From Takakia lepidozioides (Eukaryota > Streptophyta > Takakiopsida > Takakiales > Takakiaceae), in contig CM060733.1 of the NCBI GenBank assembly GCA_030704615.1, forward strand, positions 53,072,001 through 53,136,000: DNA of 64,000 nucleotides. Direction: 5' to 3'. Made by a program: the position numbers and the translations under genes. This document shows positions 1 through 11,508 of the stretch, piece by piece. Position 1 is the first letter of the stretch; each line of letters begins with the position of its first letter. The notes under the pieces were generated by a model. The model searched no databases. It had not been told where the DNA came from and saw nothing but the letters and a program-made list of their open reading frames with translations.

Positions 1-667
1 CTAGAAAAATGTCCACCTTCCAAATTTACAGCAATTGCCCTGAGGGGGTGAAGTGACATGCTTGCTTCAGCAAGAGTTTGCCTCTCCTCTCTTGGCCAAG
101 TGCTTCGGCTTTTCGTATGCATTCAGCTTTCTGGACATTCTCTCAAGACAAAAACAAGATCAGGCAAGATTTACTAGGATTTAGACACGTACATCCAAAG
201 AGGGATGAGGGAGGTTGAGTTTTCTCTCCATCTGTAGATAATAGGAAATTGGAGCCAAAATGGTATTGGTAGGTCAATGCAAAATGTTGGAATTTGTTTT
301 CCGTCAGACCTTTGAAAACAACAAGCCATAAGATTCAATGGTCTGCTTAATGAGTAATTGAAACCTGTTTCGTCCTGTAATGCTGCATTTGGTCAATATA
401 TTCTGTTGTGAGTCATCCCTTCGCCTTTGCTGCTCAAGGTACTTCAAAGGTAGAAGATGCACCAGTCTGAGAATTACACAGAAATCTATAAGATGGCTTG
501 TCTCTCACCAGATATTTTCTTAAGCTTCCTAAGACCTCACCTACCACATTTACACAACTCAGCGGGTATAATATGGAGTTGCTTCACACGAGGGACCTTT
601 CAGACCTCTTCATTTGTAGGTGTTATCCCAAATTGTGCAGCTTCGTCTTATGCAGACTTGCATGTTT
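1..667. other. 3' flank of the NUB1-like gene, no gene seen
   Basis: I find no supported coding region, RNA gene or repeat here. The stretch lies downstream of the minus-strand NUB1-like stop codon, so its right part is probably 3' UTR. The short ORFs present have no recognisable domain. Confidence 0.4.
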
Positions 668-3600
668 CTAAGGAATTGAAGTTTGTGAGACACCAGTTCT
701 CAGAGTGCTGCCGTTGAGCAACAATAAATACTCAGATATAGCCTCCCCTTCCTTGTCCACCTCGATGTCATACTCTGCGAGAGGATCCCCTGTCAGATTC
801 TGGGCGATCTCCACCTCCATCTCCTCATCACGATCATCAAGGTCATTTAACGTAGGACTTTCAGGCGCGGAGTCGTCTGTGCCCTGCTCTGCCGCTGAGG
901 CATTGCTGGGAGCAGTTGGGTCAGAAGTGCTAGCTAACTGGTTCTGCAGCAGCTTCTCGATTGCCTCCGTGGGGTCCAGAGTCCCTTGCAGTGCCTTCAA
1001 CACTGATACAACAGTGTTAGTAATGTTTGAATCGGTTTAAGTCTTTCGAGTATGGACATGGACTCATCATCCTTACTTTCCAGTAGCTTTGTGCCCATTC
1101 ACAACGACCCCCCAGCCTGCGCTCGAGAAGGAGAAGGGGGACAGGTGGGCAATCAGAATGGGACTACGTTCCAGAAGGTTTGCTCCTAGGGCATTACCAG
1201 AGCAACATTAAAAGTAACATGAGAACCTAAAGCCAGAGGCAAGTGTTCACAAAACATTTTTGGTTGCCCAAGGCTGGGTGATCCATAATGCCCACCCAAT
1301 GACTAAACTCCACTGTGCCTGCTGCGCAGCACTGTTGGCTTTTGAAGATTTCAATTATCTTCATGTGAACTCTTAGACTCAAGTCACCGAAGCAGAAAGC
1401 CAGCCTCTAGTCACAAGGGCAGCGCTGGCCCTTCAATACGAGGACCAACTGTCTGGATGTAAGGGCACATGTACCTCTCTTTCTGTCAAATCCCATTGAC
1501 ATGAGCTCTGCCAGTGCTGTCTCATCTACAGGCCCATATCGTCGCTGCCCCCCCAACAATGTCTGTAGACAAACAGCCACCACTCAATATAGATTGCCAG
1601 AGCTTCACCTTGTGTATCACACAAAAAGGCAGGTGGTTTTGTATCCTGGAAAACCATTCTTTACTTACTAACAGCCGCAGTATCCTTCAGGCTTGTGGGA
1701 TACTATTTTAGGATCTCTTACTGAAATGGCTAAAGATGAGTTACTTAAATCAAGAAGCTGAACGAGTTAAGATAAAGTAAGCCAATAGTAGTACCCAATC
1801 TACTGGTTTACAGCCGATGATATGTTTATTGACAACACAACAAACAAACCAATCACAGCCATTCATCAAGACAATTCCAAGCCTACTGCCACACTCATGC
1901 ACAATGAAACAGCAGGGGAGCCACTTGAAACTGCACATCCTTTAAAAAAAAAAAAAAAAAAAAACTTTCTGCCATAATGACTAACAACAGTGCAAACAAA
2001 TATCAACAAGGAGAGGAAACTTAAGACCTGAAGAGTAGCGAAGGAGGTAGGGTTCATCAACATCTCCAGTGCCAAATCCTTGTCATTTTCGCTTTGCTTC
2101 AATGCTTCTGCTACCACCCGCTGGTTATATCTGACACCCATCGACCCGAACAATACTCAATCAGCATGTCCACTATTAGCCCACAGCATCTCCCCACAGA
2201 AACGATCAAAGTACAAAACAAGGGTCTTACAAGCCAGCTATCTTTGTTTGCTCATATCCAAGTCTGGCTCTAAGACAGTCACTTCTTACCCCATGGAGGC
2301 AAGCTCTCCGAGCTTTCTGATGTCAACTGCTTTACCCCCGACAGTTTTCCCGTATTTCTTCTGCTGCCTGCAGCCAATGCAGCCAATGGCCCTTATGAAC
2401 TTCCCATGCATTTCATACCCAGAATAATTGCAGAACTCTCTAGTCCACATCCTACATAAGAAAAGTTGTTACCATCAAGTCGAGGAATGAGGATTTCACA
2501 AAATGCTCGGAGAAATTATCATGTGCTGAAATCAGATAATAACACGAAACTTTTGGCGGTTTTGTTTTTCTGGGGTCGCTGTGTTGTATGCACCTTAGCA
2601 TCCAGGCTGAGCTATCCAGGACAAGCCAATCTAATCTTGTCGAAAATTTACATGGTCCCAAAGATTTTCTCAATATGCACACAAAATACATAAACATGCA
2701 CACAAAATATGTACACATATGCCTAAAATTGTGAATAATGCAACCCTGCCATGCACAAACATTCACAAATTCACATATGTGTATAGAGAGGGCTCACCTG
2801 CGCTCCCGTTGTCGCCGCCTATCCTCCTGTGACTTCAGTAGTCTTTTTTGGCGTTCATCCATCACAAACTCAGCTGCCCGCTGCATATCTTGCCCTGACA
2901 CTCGCAGAGCCCTGCGTGACTCTGAATACGAAAATCCCATACCCGCCAGCAATGCCAGAGCCTCATCTGACACTTGCAGCTGCAAAACCCCTCATATACA
3001 CCTTTATTACTCCCTATTACATGTCTCAAGCGCCTTGATGCATGAAGCAGTCAACTTGAAGTCGGACATTCAAGTTGCTACTAATACTTGCCAAGTGACA
3101 AAAGACTGTTATATTCTCACTTTCCTGAACTCGAGTCTGCAAAAATATAGGTCAGGTAAAGCATAACCTAGCATAGATGCAGGAGAGCATAGGATGGTAG
3201 ACCTGTTGATACTTGCTTTGGGCAGAAAGCAGTGATTGCCGTGCTACATCTGACAGTCCGCTGTGGAAGGCCACCACCCCCTCTAAAAGCTCCAGCCTCA
3301 CATACCTGAACATACAAGAAGAAAACACTTGTTGACAACACCAAATTTGTTTGCTGGTTGGGATCAGTGAGAAGCACCAACTTGCAGCAGTAGCCAACCA
3401 TGGGAGAACACCCGCTGACAGTTGTGTTGATTCATTATCCATAGAATCCAGACTATTTCAGGACTAAATCCACCCATACAACCAATAAACTGGTAACACA
3501 GCATGAGCCAAAGACTTTGTTCTACCACTCTCCTTGTCGTATAAGAACCGGGGAGGTAGAGGACTACAAGCCCCTCCTGCCAGCCCTAACATTCAATTCC

Positions 3601-6231
3601 CTGTAGCTTCATCTATTGAAGTGCTTTGACAAAATTTCTGGCACAGGGATTCTCACCAGTTGCACTAGTACCAGTTCAATTCTAGACTTTCCCCTGCTAT
3701 GAATCACGATGATTGGCTCTGGGAGGGTTGACGTACATACTCTCACAGGAACATCATATCCAGTCGTTACAGCAAATACTGAATCAATACATCATGTGTG
3801 CGTCGCTGACTCTCTCTCTCTCTGACCAGACAATGATACACAAGCAAACGTCGTCTTCTGAGCAAACAAGTAAACAAGCAGGCTACAGTGAACAACGTCT
3901 TATGAGTGCCTTCTCTGAGCAGACAAATGTTTCTCCCCCACCATCCCTCCCTTCTTTCACCCTCTCCTTCACACATCAATGCTAGAGGAAGAGCTGGCAA
4001 GTTGACACACAGAGCAAGCTCGGGGCAGAATCCTCCTTGCAAGACACGGAGGCGCTCCAAATCTCGGCCATGTGAACGGCATAGCCCATCACGAGCCTTT
4101 GCCAGGCGGTCACGTGCGACAGCCAAGCGAGCAATGTCGCGCAGCATGAACAAGCACCACACTGTATCAATCTGCAGGAGTGCCACATTGTCCACCTCCT
4201 ACAAGATGCGGCAATGTTCTCGTCACCCAAGGCCCATGCTAACAAACCAAGTCAAGATAACGAATTTCACTCACAAATATAGATCTTAGCGTCAAGTGAA
4301 GCTTCTCACCACTACAAAAACTGTTCAAGAGGTCTCATAACCAGGATACAGTCTATAGCATGAAGTCAAGGTTAAAAACAGGGCGGAAGTTGTAATATAT
4401 TGAAGCACTGACAATCCTTCGTCTGAAGGTCACTACCTGAGAGGAATGACGTCAAATACCTCAAGAAATTTGCGGTCACAGAGAAGAAAGGATTCCTGCC
4501 ATCAACAGAGTATATCTCAACAAAGGCTGGATCATCTGCAAGATATTTGCTTCACAAAGATCCATTCTGCCTTTTATGGCTAGAATGCATAGCACCTATA
4601 TTCTTCTAATTTATACATTGTTCCATGTTTGCAAAGCAGGTCTCCACGTGCACAACCCACCGGGAATTTCATTATCTAGTATTGTGCAAATTATCAATGA
4701 TAATAAATAGTTTCCGAGCCATTTAGAGACATACCACGCAGCAAATTGAGACTCTTGACAAAGATACTGGATTTGATTCCAACGCTGACAGCTACTGCTT
4801 GTGATTCATGAAGATACAGTTCTCTAAAAAGTAAGGAGTCCTCTTACTGAGAAGGGTGAAAAGTTACTTCCACCATACAAGTAGAAGAATCTGTAGAACA
4901 AGTGTCTTGGCAAGTTACTCATGTTCTTGCCAACTCCAGAACTGTAACAGTTTCTCACTACAAAATGCTCAGTTTTAACAACTAGACCATCACAGTAACT
5001 GAATTGACCCTCTTCAGTTGCCTTGGCATGAAAACCACATGCAATGTGCAAGCAAGTCTCCAGGATATTACATTGTACCTCTGCCATAGCAAGGACCTCC
5101 AGGGCTTCAATGTACTGGTTCTGTTGAAGCAGGTCACGGGCCTTAGAATGCAGCATTAATCCCATTACCAGTGCCCTGCGTGTTGGCCCACCCCTGTTTG
5201 TGAAAAACCACCAACCTACAACATCTTTTGGCCCCGACAGGAAAATGCAAACCCTAAATTATATGTCTACAAAGAGCCAGAGATTCTAGCATGGGTGAGA
5301 GGAGTTACCCACGTAAATAAGGCATGGGAATAAAGTACAAGACACTAATAACCAACGATCCCCTGATTTTTCCCACATATCATTTTCCCAGGCAAGAGCA
5401 ACTGCAAGTGTCAAATCCAGTGGCTCCCCAACTGAGTCGTGATAAAACCTAAGAGCGGAATGTCAGGAGCCGTCTTAGAGTGTAATAAGAGGAAGAAATA
5501 GGCACGTCACAGGAATGGCCTACCTGCGATCGTTCTCAGAGCTGAATTTGAGCTTCTCCCCACTTTGATTCTCGAGTTGCAAGTCGAAATTATCCGACGG
5601 ATATGCGTCCTCATTGCTTCTCTTCGCCATTGCATCCGCTGCTGACCTGCATCGAGCTTGGTATGATCAGAAACCGGAACATCCAATCAAACTTCTCAAT
5701 ATAACCTTTTGAACCGAAATTCTTGTTTCTTTTGTTTCAGACTTCGAACTCCAACCAGATTGCAGTGATCCCAATTACCTCCATGCAAACTATTCCTGCT
5801 ATTAATCTGCTCGAAACTTTCTTTGTGTGAGGGTCCCAACGAACCGGAAGAAGAAAGGAAAAGTTGGAAGAATGTCACTTTAGGAGACATAGACAAAGAA
5901 TCGCATACTTGATCCGAGCCAGACGCTCTGAGCGCTCCAGCTCAACATTGACGGAGCTGGCCTGCTGCACGCCCACACGAGTGAGCAACAGCTTTGAATT
6001 TTCTCCCAGCCCCACCTCCTTCAAGCTCCGTGATCGCGCATCGTCGTCCTTGAGAACCCGGCCTGCGCTGATCAGGTTGATACTGGACACGCCAAATCCA
6101 GACCGCCGGGACACCTCCGCGCGCAGATCCGCAACGCTCCATGCATCCAGCGGCACGTCCAGCACCCCCGTCCATGCGCCTGCCACCCGAAGCCGCGATG
6201 CCCTGCTACTGGGCTCTGCCGCATCCCCCAT
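668..6231 (-). CDS. NUB1: NUB1-like protein (NEDD8/RUB ultimate buster), 12 exons
   Basis: The family binds NEDD8/RUB through UBA domains and delivers it, with its conjugates, to the proteasome; this is known for animal NUB1 and plant homologues. I assembled exons on the minus strand at 6231-5909, 5646-5524, 5448-5353, 5193-5079, 4495-4460, 4198-4011, 3305-3203, 2979-2798, 2367-2290, 2130-2028, 1544-1475 and 1002-668. All junctions are GT-AG, phases agree, and the total is 1752 bases (583 residues). Exon 1 encodes a ubiquitin-like domain (about residues 20-88). Exons 4-7 encode the helical middle region. UBA1 is in exon 8 (about 329-372), UBA2 spans exons 9-10 (about 403-446) and UBA3 spans exons 11-12 (about 452-492). 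An acidic C-terminus with the motif LTGDPLAEYDIEVDKEGEA ends the protein. The start is the first ATG before the ubiquitin-like fold. Exon borders are by eye. Confidence 0.9.
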
Positions 6232-6730
6232 CTCCCGTTGCTGCCCTCACACACCACAATTCTACAAAACCCAACAAAGAAAAAGCACGATTCTTCCCAT
6301 ACCCAACAAAACCCACCACTGCACAGCACGATCCCCACCAGATCTCCGGCCTGGCAGAGAAACAGAAAGAGATCTTACAGAGAGAGAGGACTCTCACACG
6401 ACAGGGATGCGACAAACAGGAGCGTGCGCATGTGGAGTGTGGATATATGTAGGTACATAGCAATGATAGACCCAATACCGACACCTCCTTTGACCTATAC
6501 TTATTACTTACTTACTTGTGTTGGGTCCCACTCTTTCCCTCTCTGCCTCCACAGTCTACAAGTTAAGTATGTATGTCCATCCCCTACCGCCCTGCTACCG
6601 AGTCTTAGGATCAAACACAGTTTCCAAGCAAATCCAGGGCTGAGCTTGCAGGACCCACAGCATCTAACTAGGTTTGTTCAGTGTCTAAATAGAGACCTCC
6701 TTATTCCCAGAAAATCCTGTATTACATTGG
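6232..6730. other. Upstream region of the NUB1-like gene
   Basis: This is the 5' side of the minus-strand NUB1-like gene, so it should hold the 5' UTR and promoter. I see no clear core promoter motif and no coding region. The ORFs crossing it are shadows of exon 1. Confidence 0.35.
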
Positions 6731-7312
6731 GGAAGATAATAGGAATAATGTAAGAACTTAATGCACACGTGCAACCTCTGACAGGATGGTACGCCAGTTT
6801 CTGGCATGTCAAATCTTCCCCACCCTCTCTTTGAGAGTGACATGGAACTGAAAGAGTGTCAACTCCAGTCGGGGTTACACGACAAGACTCCACTCGGGGT
6901 TACACAGAATGGAGTGTAACTCCAGTCGGTGTAACCCACACTTGGTCTCGAAATTTGACTACGTCCAAATGTGGTTAAGTAAAATGACCAACCAGAGTTA
7001 CATTAGAAACCGAGGTTTCAGAGGGTTACACCAAGTTGAGGGTTACATCAACCGGGATTACCCTGCTAGAGCCTACCATCAAGAGTTGAACCTGGAACCT
7101 TGTCACCTACATTGTTACCACCTAACCATCACGCTACCCACCACACCTTGCAACTCCTTTGGATTCATAAGTATTTAATAGTGAAACCGAGGTAATAGGG
7201 AGTGGGGAGGATTTGACAGGGGCCCCGCCGGAGAAGCCAAGGTACCAGCAGCGAAAGTACTGTCAGATCACGGGGCGTCCATTAAGTTCTTACATTATTC
7301 CTATTGTCTTCC
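6731..7312. mobile_element. Non-autonomous inverted-repeat element
   Basis: Bases 6731-6763 reappear in reverse complement at 7280-7312 with one mismatch (33 bp). Inside them a weaker match continues, both ends carrying a TCTGACAG-like and a TGTCAAATC-like block, so the inverted repeat is about 100 bp with decay. A third copy of the outer end lies at 47829-47905. No transposase ORF is present. Internally the motif GGGTTACAC recurs between 6870 and 6960. A target-site duplication is not clear, so I do not assign a superfamily. Confidence 0.65.
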
Positions 7313-7477
7313 TTACAGTGCCTTCCTTCCCCGGGAAGGTTTTAATTTATTGGCGCAGAGACTTTGCATATTTTGAAGTCCATGGAGAAAATGTGGTCAA
7401 CTGACCTTATGTTTAGTCTAAAAAAGCTCTTAAGTATAAACCACGTGGCAGCTTGTCAAAATTGTTGCTTCAATGGA

Positions 7478-7589
7478 CAGAGCCTCTCGCGGTTTGCAGC
7501 TTGTTAATATTAATATTATTTTTGCTTGTAATTAGTTTTTGCTATGTATGTAGGTTAGCCAGAGCCTCTTGCGGTTTGCAGCTTGTTAA
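7478..7589 (+). repeat. 82-bp tandem duplication, second copy interrupted
   Basis: Copy 1 is 7478-7559. Copy 2 starts at 7560, is interrupted at 7589 by the 820-bp TTAA element, and resumes at 8414-8466. The two copies differ at very few positions. Related sequence (the stem gcggtttgcagcttgtt and the preceding gcagagactttgcat block) occurs again near 39500-39760, so this is a dispersed repeat of the genome. Confidence 0.75.
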
Positions 7590-8409
7590 CCCTTAAGTTC
7601 CCAAGCCCTTTTTTGACTTTTTACCAATTTTGGGTACCCAGCTGCAGTAAATTGCCCCTAGAAACTACCAAAAATCATCCACAGATTCCAGCCTTATAGC
7701 AATGGGCCCAGCTCATTTATGCATGACATACCAAAATATGAGCCAAGTCCACCGTGGAAATTGTGAGATTATAGCGTTGACCCGGACCTCAAATATCAGG
7801 TCCCAAGGAAAAAGTGAGAAAGAAATTGGTTTGACCAAATCAAAACCTAGCTTTCTCCAATTTTGCTTGCCCCAGACCCCACCATTTCCAAATCAATAGT
7901 GGAGTGGCTATGACCCCACTAAATTGCAGGTCCAACTGATTTTTTCACCTATGCTTGCTTTGCATGCAATTACATGGGGGTTGAAATCTCAAAATTGACA
8001 GCAGAAAATGTGCCTCCAAATGAAGTACTTTTTTTCTACAAATTTTGTAAAAGCCAACGGTGGATGTGTGTATGTAATGCTCACACACCACAAGGTGAAG
8101 TGTTTTTCCAAAATTGCTAATTTCTGCCAAAAATGGCCTTTGGAGTGCAATCTGTTTTGGGCTTGTTTACCTGCCACGTCAGCGGTCAACAGCCCTTTTC
8201 AGGCCCCAAAACGTAAATTAAAGATCTAAGATATTTTTTGTCAGTCACAACTTTTGTTTTTTTTTAGTTTTGTTTTTTGCATCATACTCGAGACAAATCC
8301 CTTGTCATTAAAGGTTCAGGAGTGGGCCCCATCAGATTAGATCTGCAAAAATTAGGTCGACCCTGCAAATTCAAAGTGACCCGATTCAGGTCGCTTGGGA
8401 ACTTAAGGG
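7590..8409. mobile_element. piggyBac-like MITE with TTAA target duplication
   Basis: The element begins CCCTTAAGTTCCCAAGC and ends with its exact reverse complement (17-bp perfect terminal inverted repeat). It is flanked by TTAA at 7586-7589 and 8410-8413. The uninterrupted twin at 7478-7559 carries the same flanks with a single TTAA, so insertion and target duplication can be read directly. TTAA duplication together with ends beginning CCC is the piggyBac superfamily pattern. The 820-bp body has no transposase ORF, so it would depend on an enzyme encoded elsewhere. Confidence 0.8.
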
Positions 8410-8891
8410 TTAATATTAATATTATTTTTGCTTGTAATTAGTTTTTGCTATGTATGTAGGTTAGCTAGCTGGCATATATTGTATTTCACTAAAAAAAAAA
8501 AAAGTGGACGTATTGATGAAGCAAGCGTAAATTAGGTGTCACTTGACCCCAAGGACAAGTGCCTTCCAGTGGTGGAAGGAACGTCTAACATTTGGTTTGA
8601 ACCCACAACCACTAGTGAAGCAGTTTATGCCCTTAGGCTAAATGTTAATAAATTACAACGAGATGATGCTAAAAAAACCCAGTACAAAGGTCTCAAGGTC
8701 GGATCCAGTGTTGGGCGGTTCTATAGTTTTGGGTAGAACCTGCAGGGTAGGTTCTATCTTGTGGAAGGTAAATAGAGAACCTCCGGGCCGGGTTCTGAAA
8801 AATATGGAGAGTTACAGAACTTGCGGTGCAGGGTATATCTCTGAGTTACATTATTACGGGTATGTTTTATACCGGTTCTTTCATGCAATTA

Positions 8892-9789
8892 CCGTCCCTT
8901 GTCAACCGTTTCGGCATTTTTGTGCCTAATAATTATTAAATACCAAACAGACTACTTAGGCACGTTTCTCAAACCATTTCTCACATTAGGCATCTTCATG
9001 CTATAAGTTTTTTGAATTAGGCACATGAGAAGATAAAACATTTATTTTTTTAAGAATAAAAATACAAAATAGAAACCCAATGCCCATGGGCCCCTTGTCC
9101 CATCCCAACCGGCCCAGCTCAAATCTCCTCCAAGCTTGCAAGCTCCAGCTACCCTTCATTCCTTGCAAACCCTAAAAATGCACATCTTTGTTGTACGCGG
9201 TGCTCCAAGGCTCAAGCTGGTACAATGCTCACTAAGTCACTAGTGGTAAGCAAGAACTTACTTGATTTCAATAATGGTATGTGTTGGTACAGTGCTCTTG
9301 AAATAGTGGTAAGCTGCAAGCTCTCAGGATATCCCGGATATCTACCTTGACCTTAGTGCAAAGGAAACTATGTGTAGATGTTTTGCAAATCTGCACATTG
9401 AAAATGAGGATATCCTTGATCTCAATGTGGTGGACGAGGTAGATGGAGAGAGATTCATGATGATTTAAAGCGAGGAGGATGAATATGATGACATTGTCGA
9501 GTCCATGCAGGGGCCTTTCGAAGTTACATAGAGCTCTCGCAAATAGGTTGGGATTTGTAGGAAGTTATTTCCGCACGCATATATTTGTATTGATTTTTGT
9601 TCAATGAATTTTCATCTTATTACAAACAACATGAGAAGAGGCTTGAAAGTTTTTGCTGGAATTTTTAGGCATTAGGCACTTTGGTCCCATAATTTCCGTG
9701 CAATTAGGCCAAAATTTGAAAAATTCTCAAAACGCGTTAGGCACTTTCAATTTGAATTAATTAGCGCCTAAATGGTTGATAAGGGACGG
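8892..9789. mobile_element. TA-flanked inverted-repeat element nested in the hAT remnant
   Basis: The left end CCGTCCCTTGTCAACC (8892) pairs with the right end in reverse complement (CCGTCCCTTATCAACCAT, from 9789), with extended similarity through the AGGC stretch that follows. TA dinucleotides flank both sides (8890-8891 and 9790-9791), which suggests a Tc1/mariner-type target. The body is about 900 bp. A decayed reading frame of acidic character between 9320 and 9480 is unrecognised. Confidence 0.55.
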
Positions 9790-10107
9790 TATCCGCCAAA
9801 TCCGGTGCTCGGGTATATGGGTAGAGAACCGTATAGGGAACTGAGAGATGACCCAGTTCCCTCCCGGTTCTGTTTTATTTTTTTTTATTTTTTTATTTTT
9901 TTTAAAGCTGAATGCCAGGACTTCAGCCTGACTTCAGCCGCATTCTGAATTCAAAAGTTGCTATGGATAGATTAAATAAAATATGTGCATGTATGACACA
10001 AAATCCAACCCCATAATTGTCAATAATTAAGGTCATTTTCAAATAATGTGTTGATCCAACAATGCTAATCTAGAGGAAGATCATCTTTAAACTCTTCTCG
10101 CTCCACC

Positions 10108-10403
10108 TCATTCATTGAACTCTTCTTCAAGAAGCTCTGCCAAATCATCTTCCGGCTCTTGCACTTCTTGGGGTACTCTCACATTTGTGCATCCTTTACG
10201 CGGGTCTGATGGCCAATTTGTGTTTACAAAGATCATCCGATCCAAGTTCTTTGTTTGCAATGGGCAGCGGCGTAGAGCGGTGAGTATCTGAGCAAGTGAA
10301 AAAATCCTCTCAGTCTTTATTTGACTTCCTATAATTCCTAGAATCTGTCGAGCAAGAAGCCCTACGGAAGGAAAGAGGTTTACTATTTCATGAGCCCATG
10401 AGC
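10108..10403 (-). pseudogene. hAT transposase C-terminal (dimerisation) fragment
   Basis: Reading the minus strand from about 10403 to the TGA at 10108-10110 gives an uninterrupted frame with the hAT dimerisation signature: FPSVGLLARQILGI, then SQIKTERIFSLA, then LRRCPLQTKNLDRMIFVNTN, and an acidic tail. The S-x-x-TERIFS core is diagnostic of the family. Upstream the frame runs into a degenerate ATGAGCC/ATGAGCT repeat (about 10390-10425), and no N-terminal DNA-binding region is found, so this is a broken relic. Confidence 0.75.
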
Positions 10404-11508
10404 CTATGAGCCTATGAGCTCATGAGCGGGCATCCGCGGAATTGGAATTTTCGTGTCTTTATTGACGGTATTATGTCCTCATACCTCAATAATAGGGTCT
10501 GTTTCTCCTGGTCCAGGATGCGGAATGAGGTATTTCGGCGCCGTTATTCCACGTCACAACTGTAAAACATTGTGCAGGACAGGAAAGAGACACAAACTTG
10601 TAGCCCTCACAAGCCATTGTGCAGACAGGGTAATATATTTAGGGTCAGACGACAGTTCAACTTGCAAACCCCATTCAACACAACATCAACACCACATTGA
10701 CATGACAGAAAATTTCCATACACGCTCAAAATACAAACATCAGGAAACTACAAGTTTTTATTTTGTACAGCGACAACTCCGAGCTTCCATCATCAGAAAT
10801 GGACCACTGCGGCATAAGAAACCTGTGGATCTACCATAACCCGGAGCTTGTGCCCTCCAATCACCCTCCACAATGATCCTTAACGCTCTATGCTGCTGCG
10901 TTGACATCCACAACACGAACCACCGAGTTATCGAACCACAAGTCTAGAATTAGGAGTGGTGCAGTAGTCGTCCACTGCGCATTGCCGTTTTCTGGATTAA
11001 GATGGTGCACATAAAGATACAAGATATCTATAGAGGTCACGTTCGTGAAAACATGCAGATATTGGAGGCGTCATATTGGGACCTCCTCCACAGTGTCGTG
11101 AAATTCGCAAACATCCAGGACAAACCTGTTCCGATTCTCCCTTAGTATCAACAATATATACCCTGGCCCAGAAGAGTGAGTGAGCAACTCAAGAGCCCTA
11201 TCCGGGAGCAAATACTGTGGAGGTGCAGTATAGTTATGGTAGTAAGACCTCCAGAACTCGCCGCAGCAACATCTCTTGATGAAGAGACGAACACTTCGTC
11301 TTCCAAGTCTATCTCGCACAACAAGTATCCACTGTTGTCCACTTCATGCAATGCGGAGCGTTTTGCACCTTAGGCCATGTGTTCGAATTCAAACACTATT
11401 CCGTCGCCCTCTGTCCGCGTGGCTTTTTCTCCGAGTTTGATTCCCAAGCTGACCTTACACTTACTGGCCACTTTTCTGACGTTAACCCGTGTCCACCTAT
11501 CACTAATC
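10404..11508. other. Region without an identified gene
   Basis: Several short ORFs occur, including two overlapping minus-strand frames at 11071-11351, but none shows a domain I recognise. The short ATGAGCCT-type repeat at the left edge belongs to the hAT remnant. The right edge abuts the end of the family-A integrase frame. Confidence 0.3.

Larger units (their letters stand above)
8706..10403 (-). mobile_element. hAT transposon remnant
   Basis: The left end at 8706 reads CAGTGTTGGGC, a typical hAT terminus, and is followed by gaacc/ggttc subterminal repeats that recur near 9818-9868. The C-terminal part of a hAT transposase lies on the minus strand at 10108-10403, as expected for an element whose 3' end is at 8706. 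The other terminus was not found. A second small element is nested at 8892-9789, and a T-rich tract lies at 9870-9905. Confidence 0.6.

Noticed and set aside
705-1040. Plus-strand Ser-rich ORF
   Set aside because: Exact shadow of the last NUB1 exon, which has the conserved family C-terminus on the minus strand.
1060-1110. Possible extra exon between UBA3 and the last NUB1 exon
   Set aside because: The exon at 1475 joins in phase to 1002 and completes UBA3; adding the extra segment destroys the domain.
4735-4784. A 50-base exon-like segment in the NUB1-like gene (open frame with AG and GT borders)
   Set aside because: Including it breaks the phase, whereas 5079 joins directly to 4495 with the family-typical sequence across the junction. 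It is intron.
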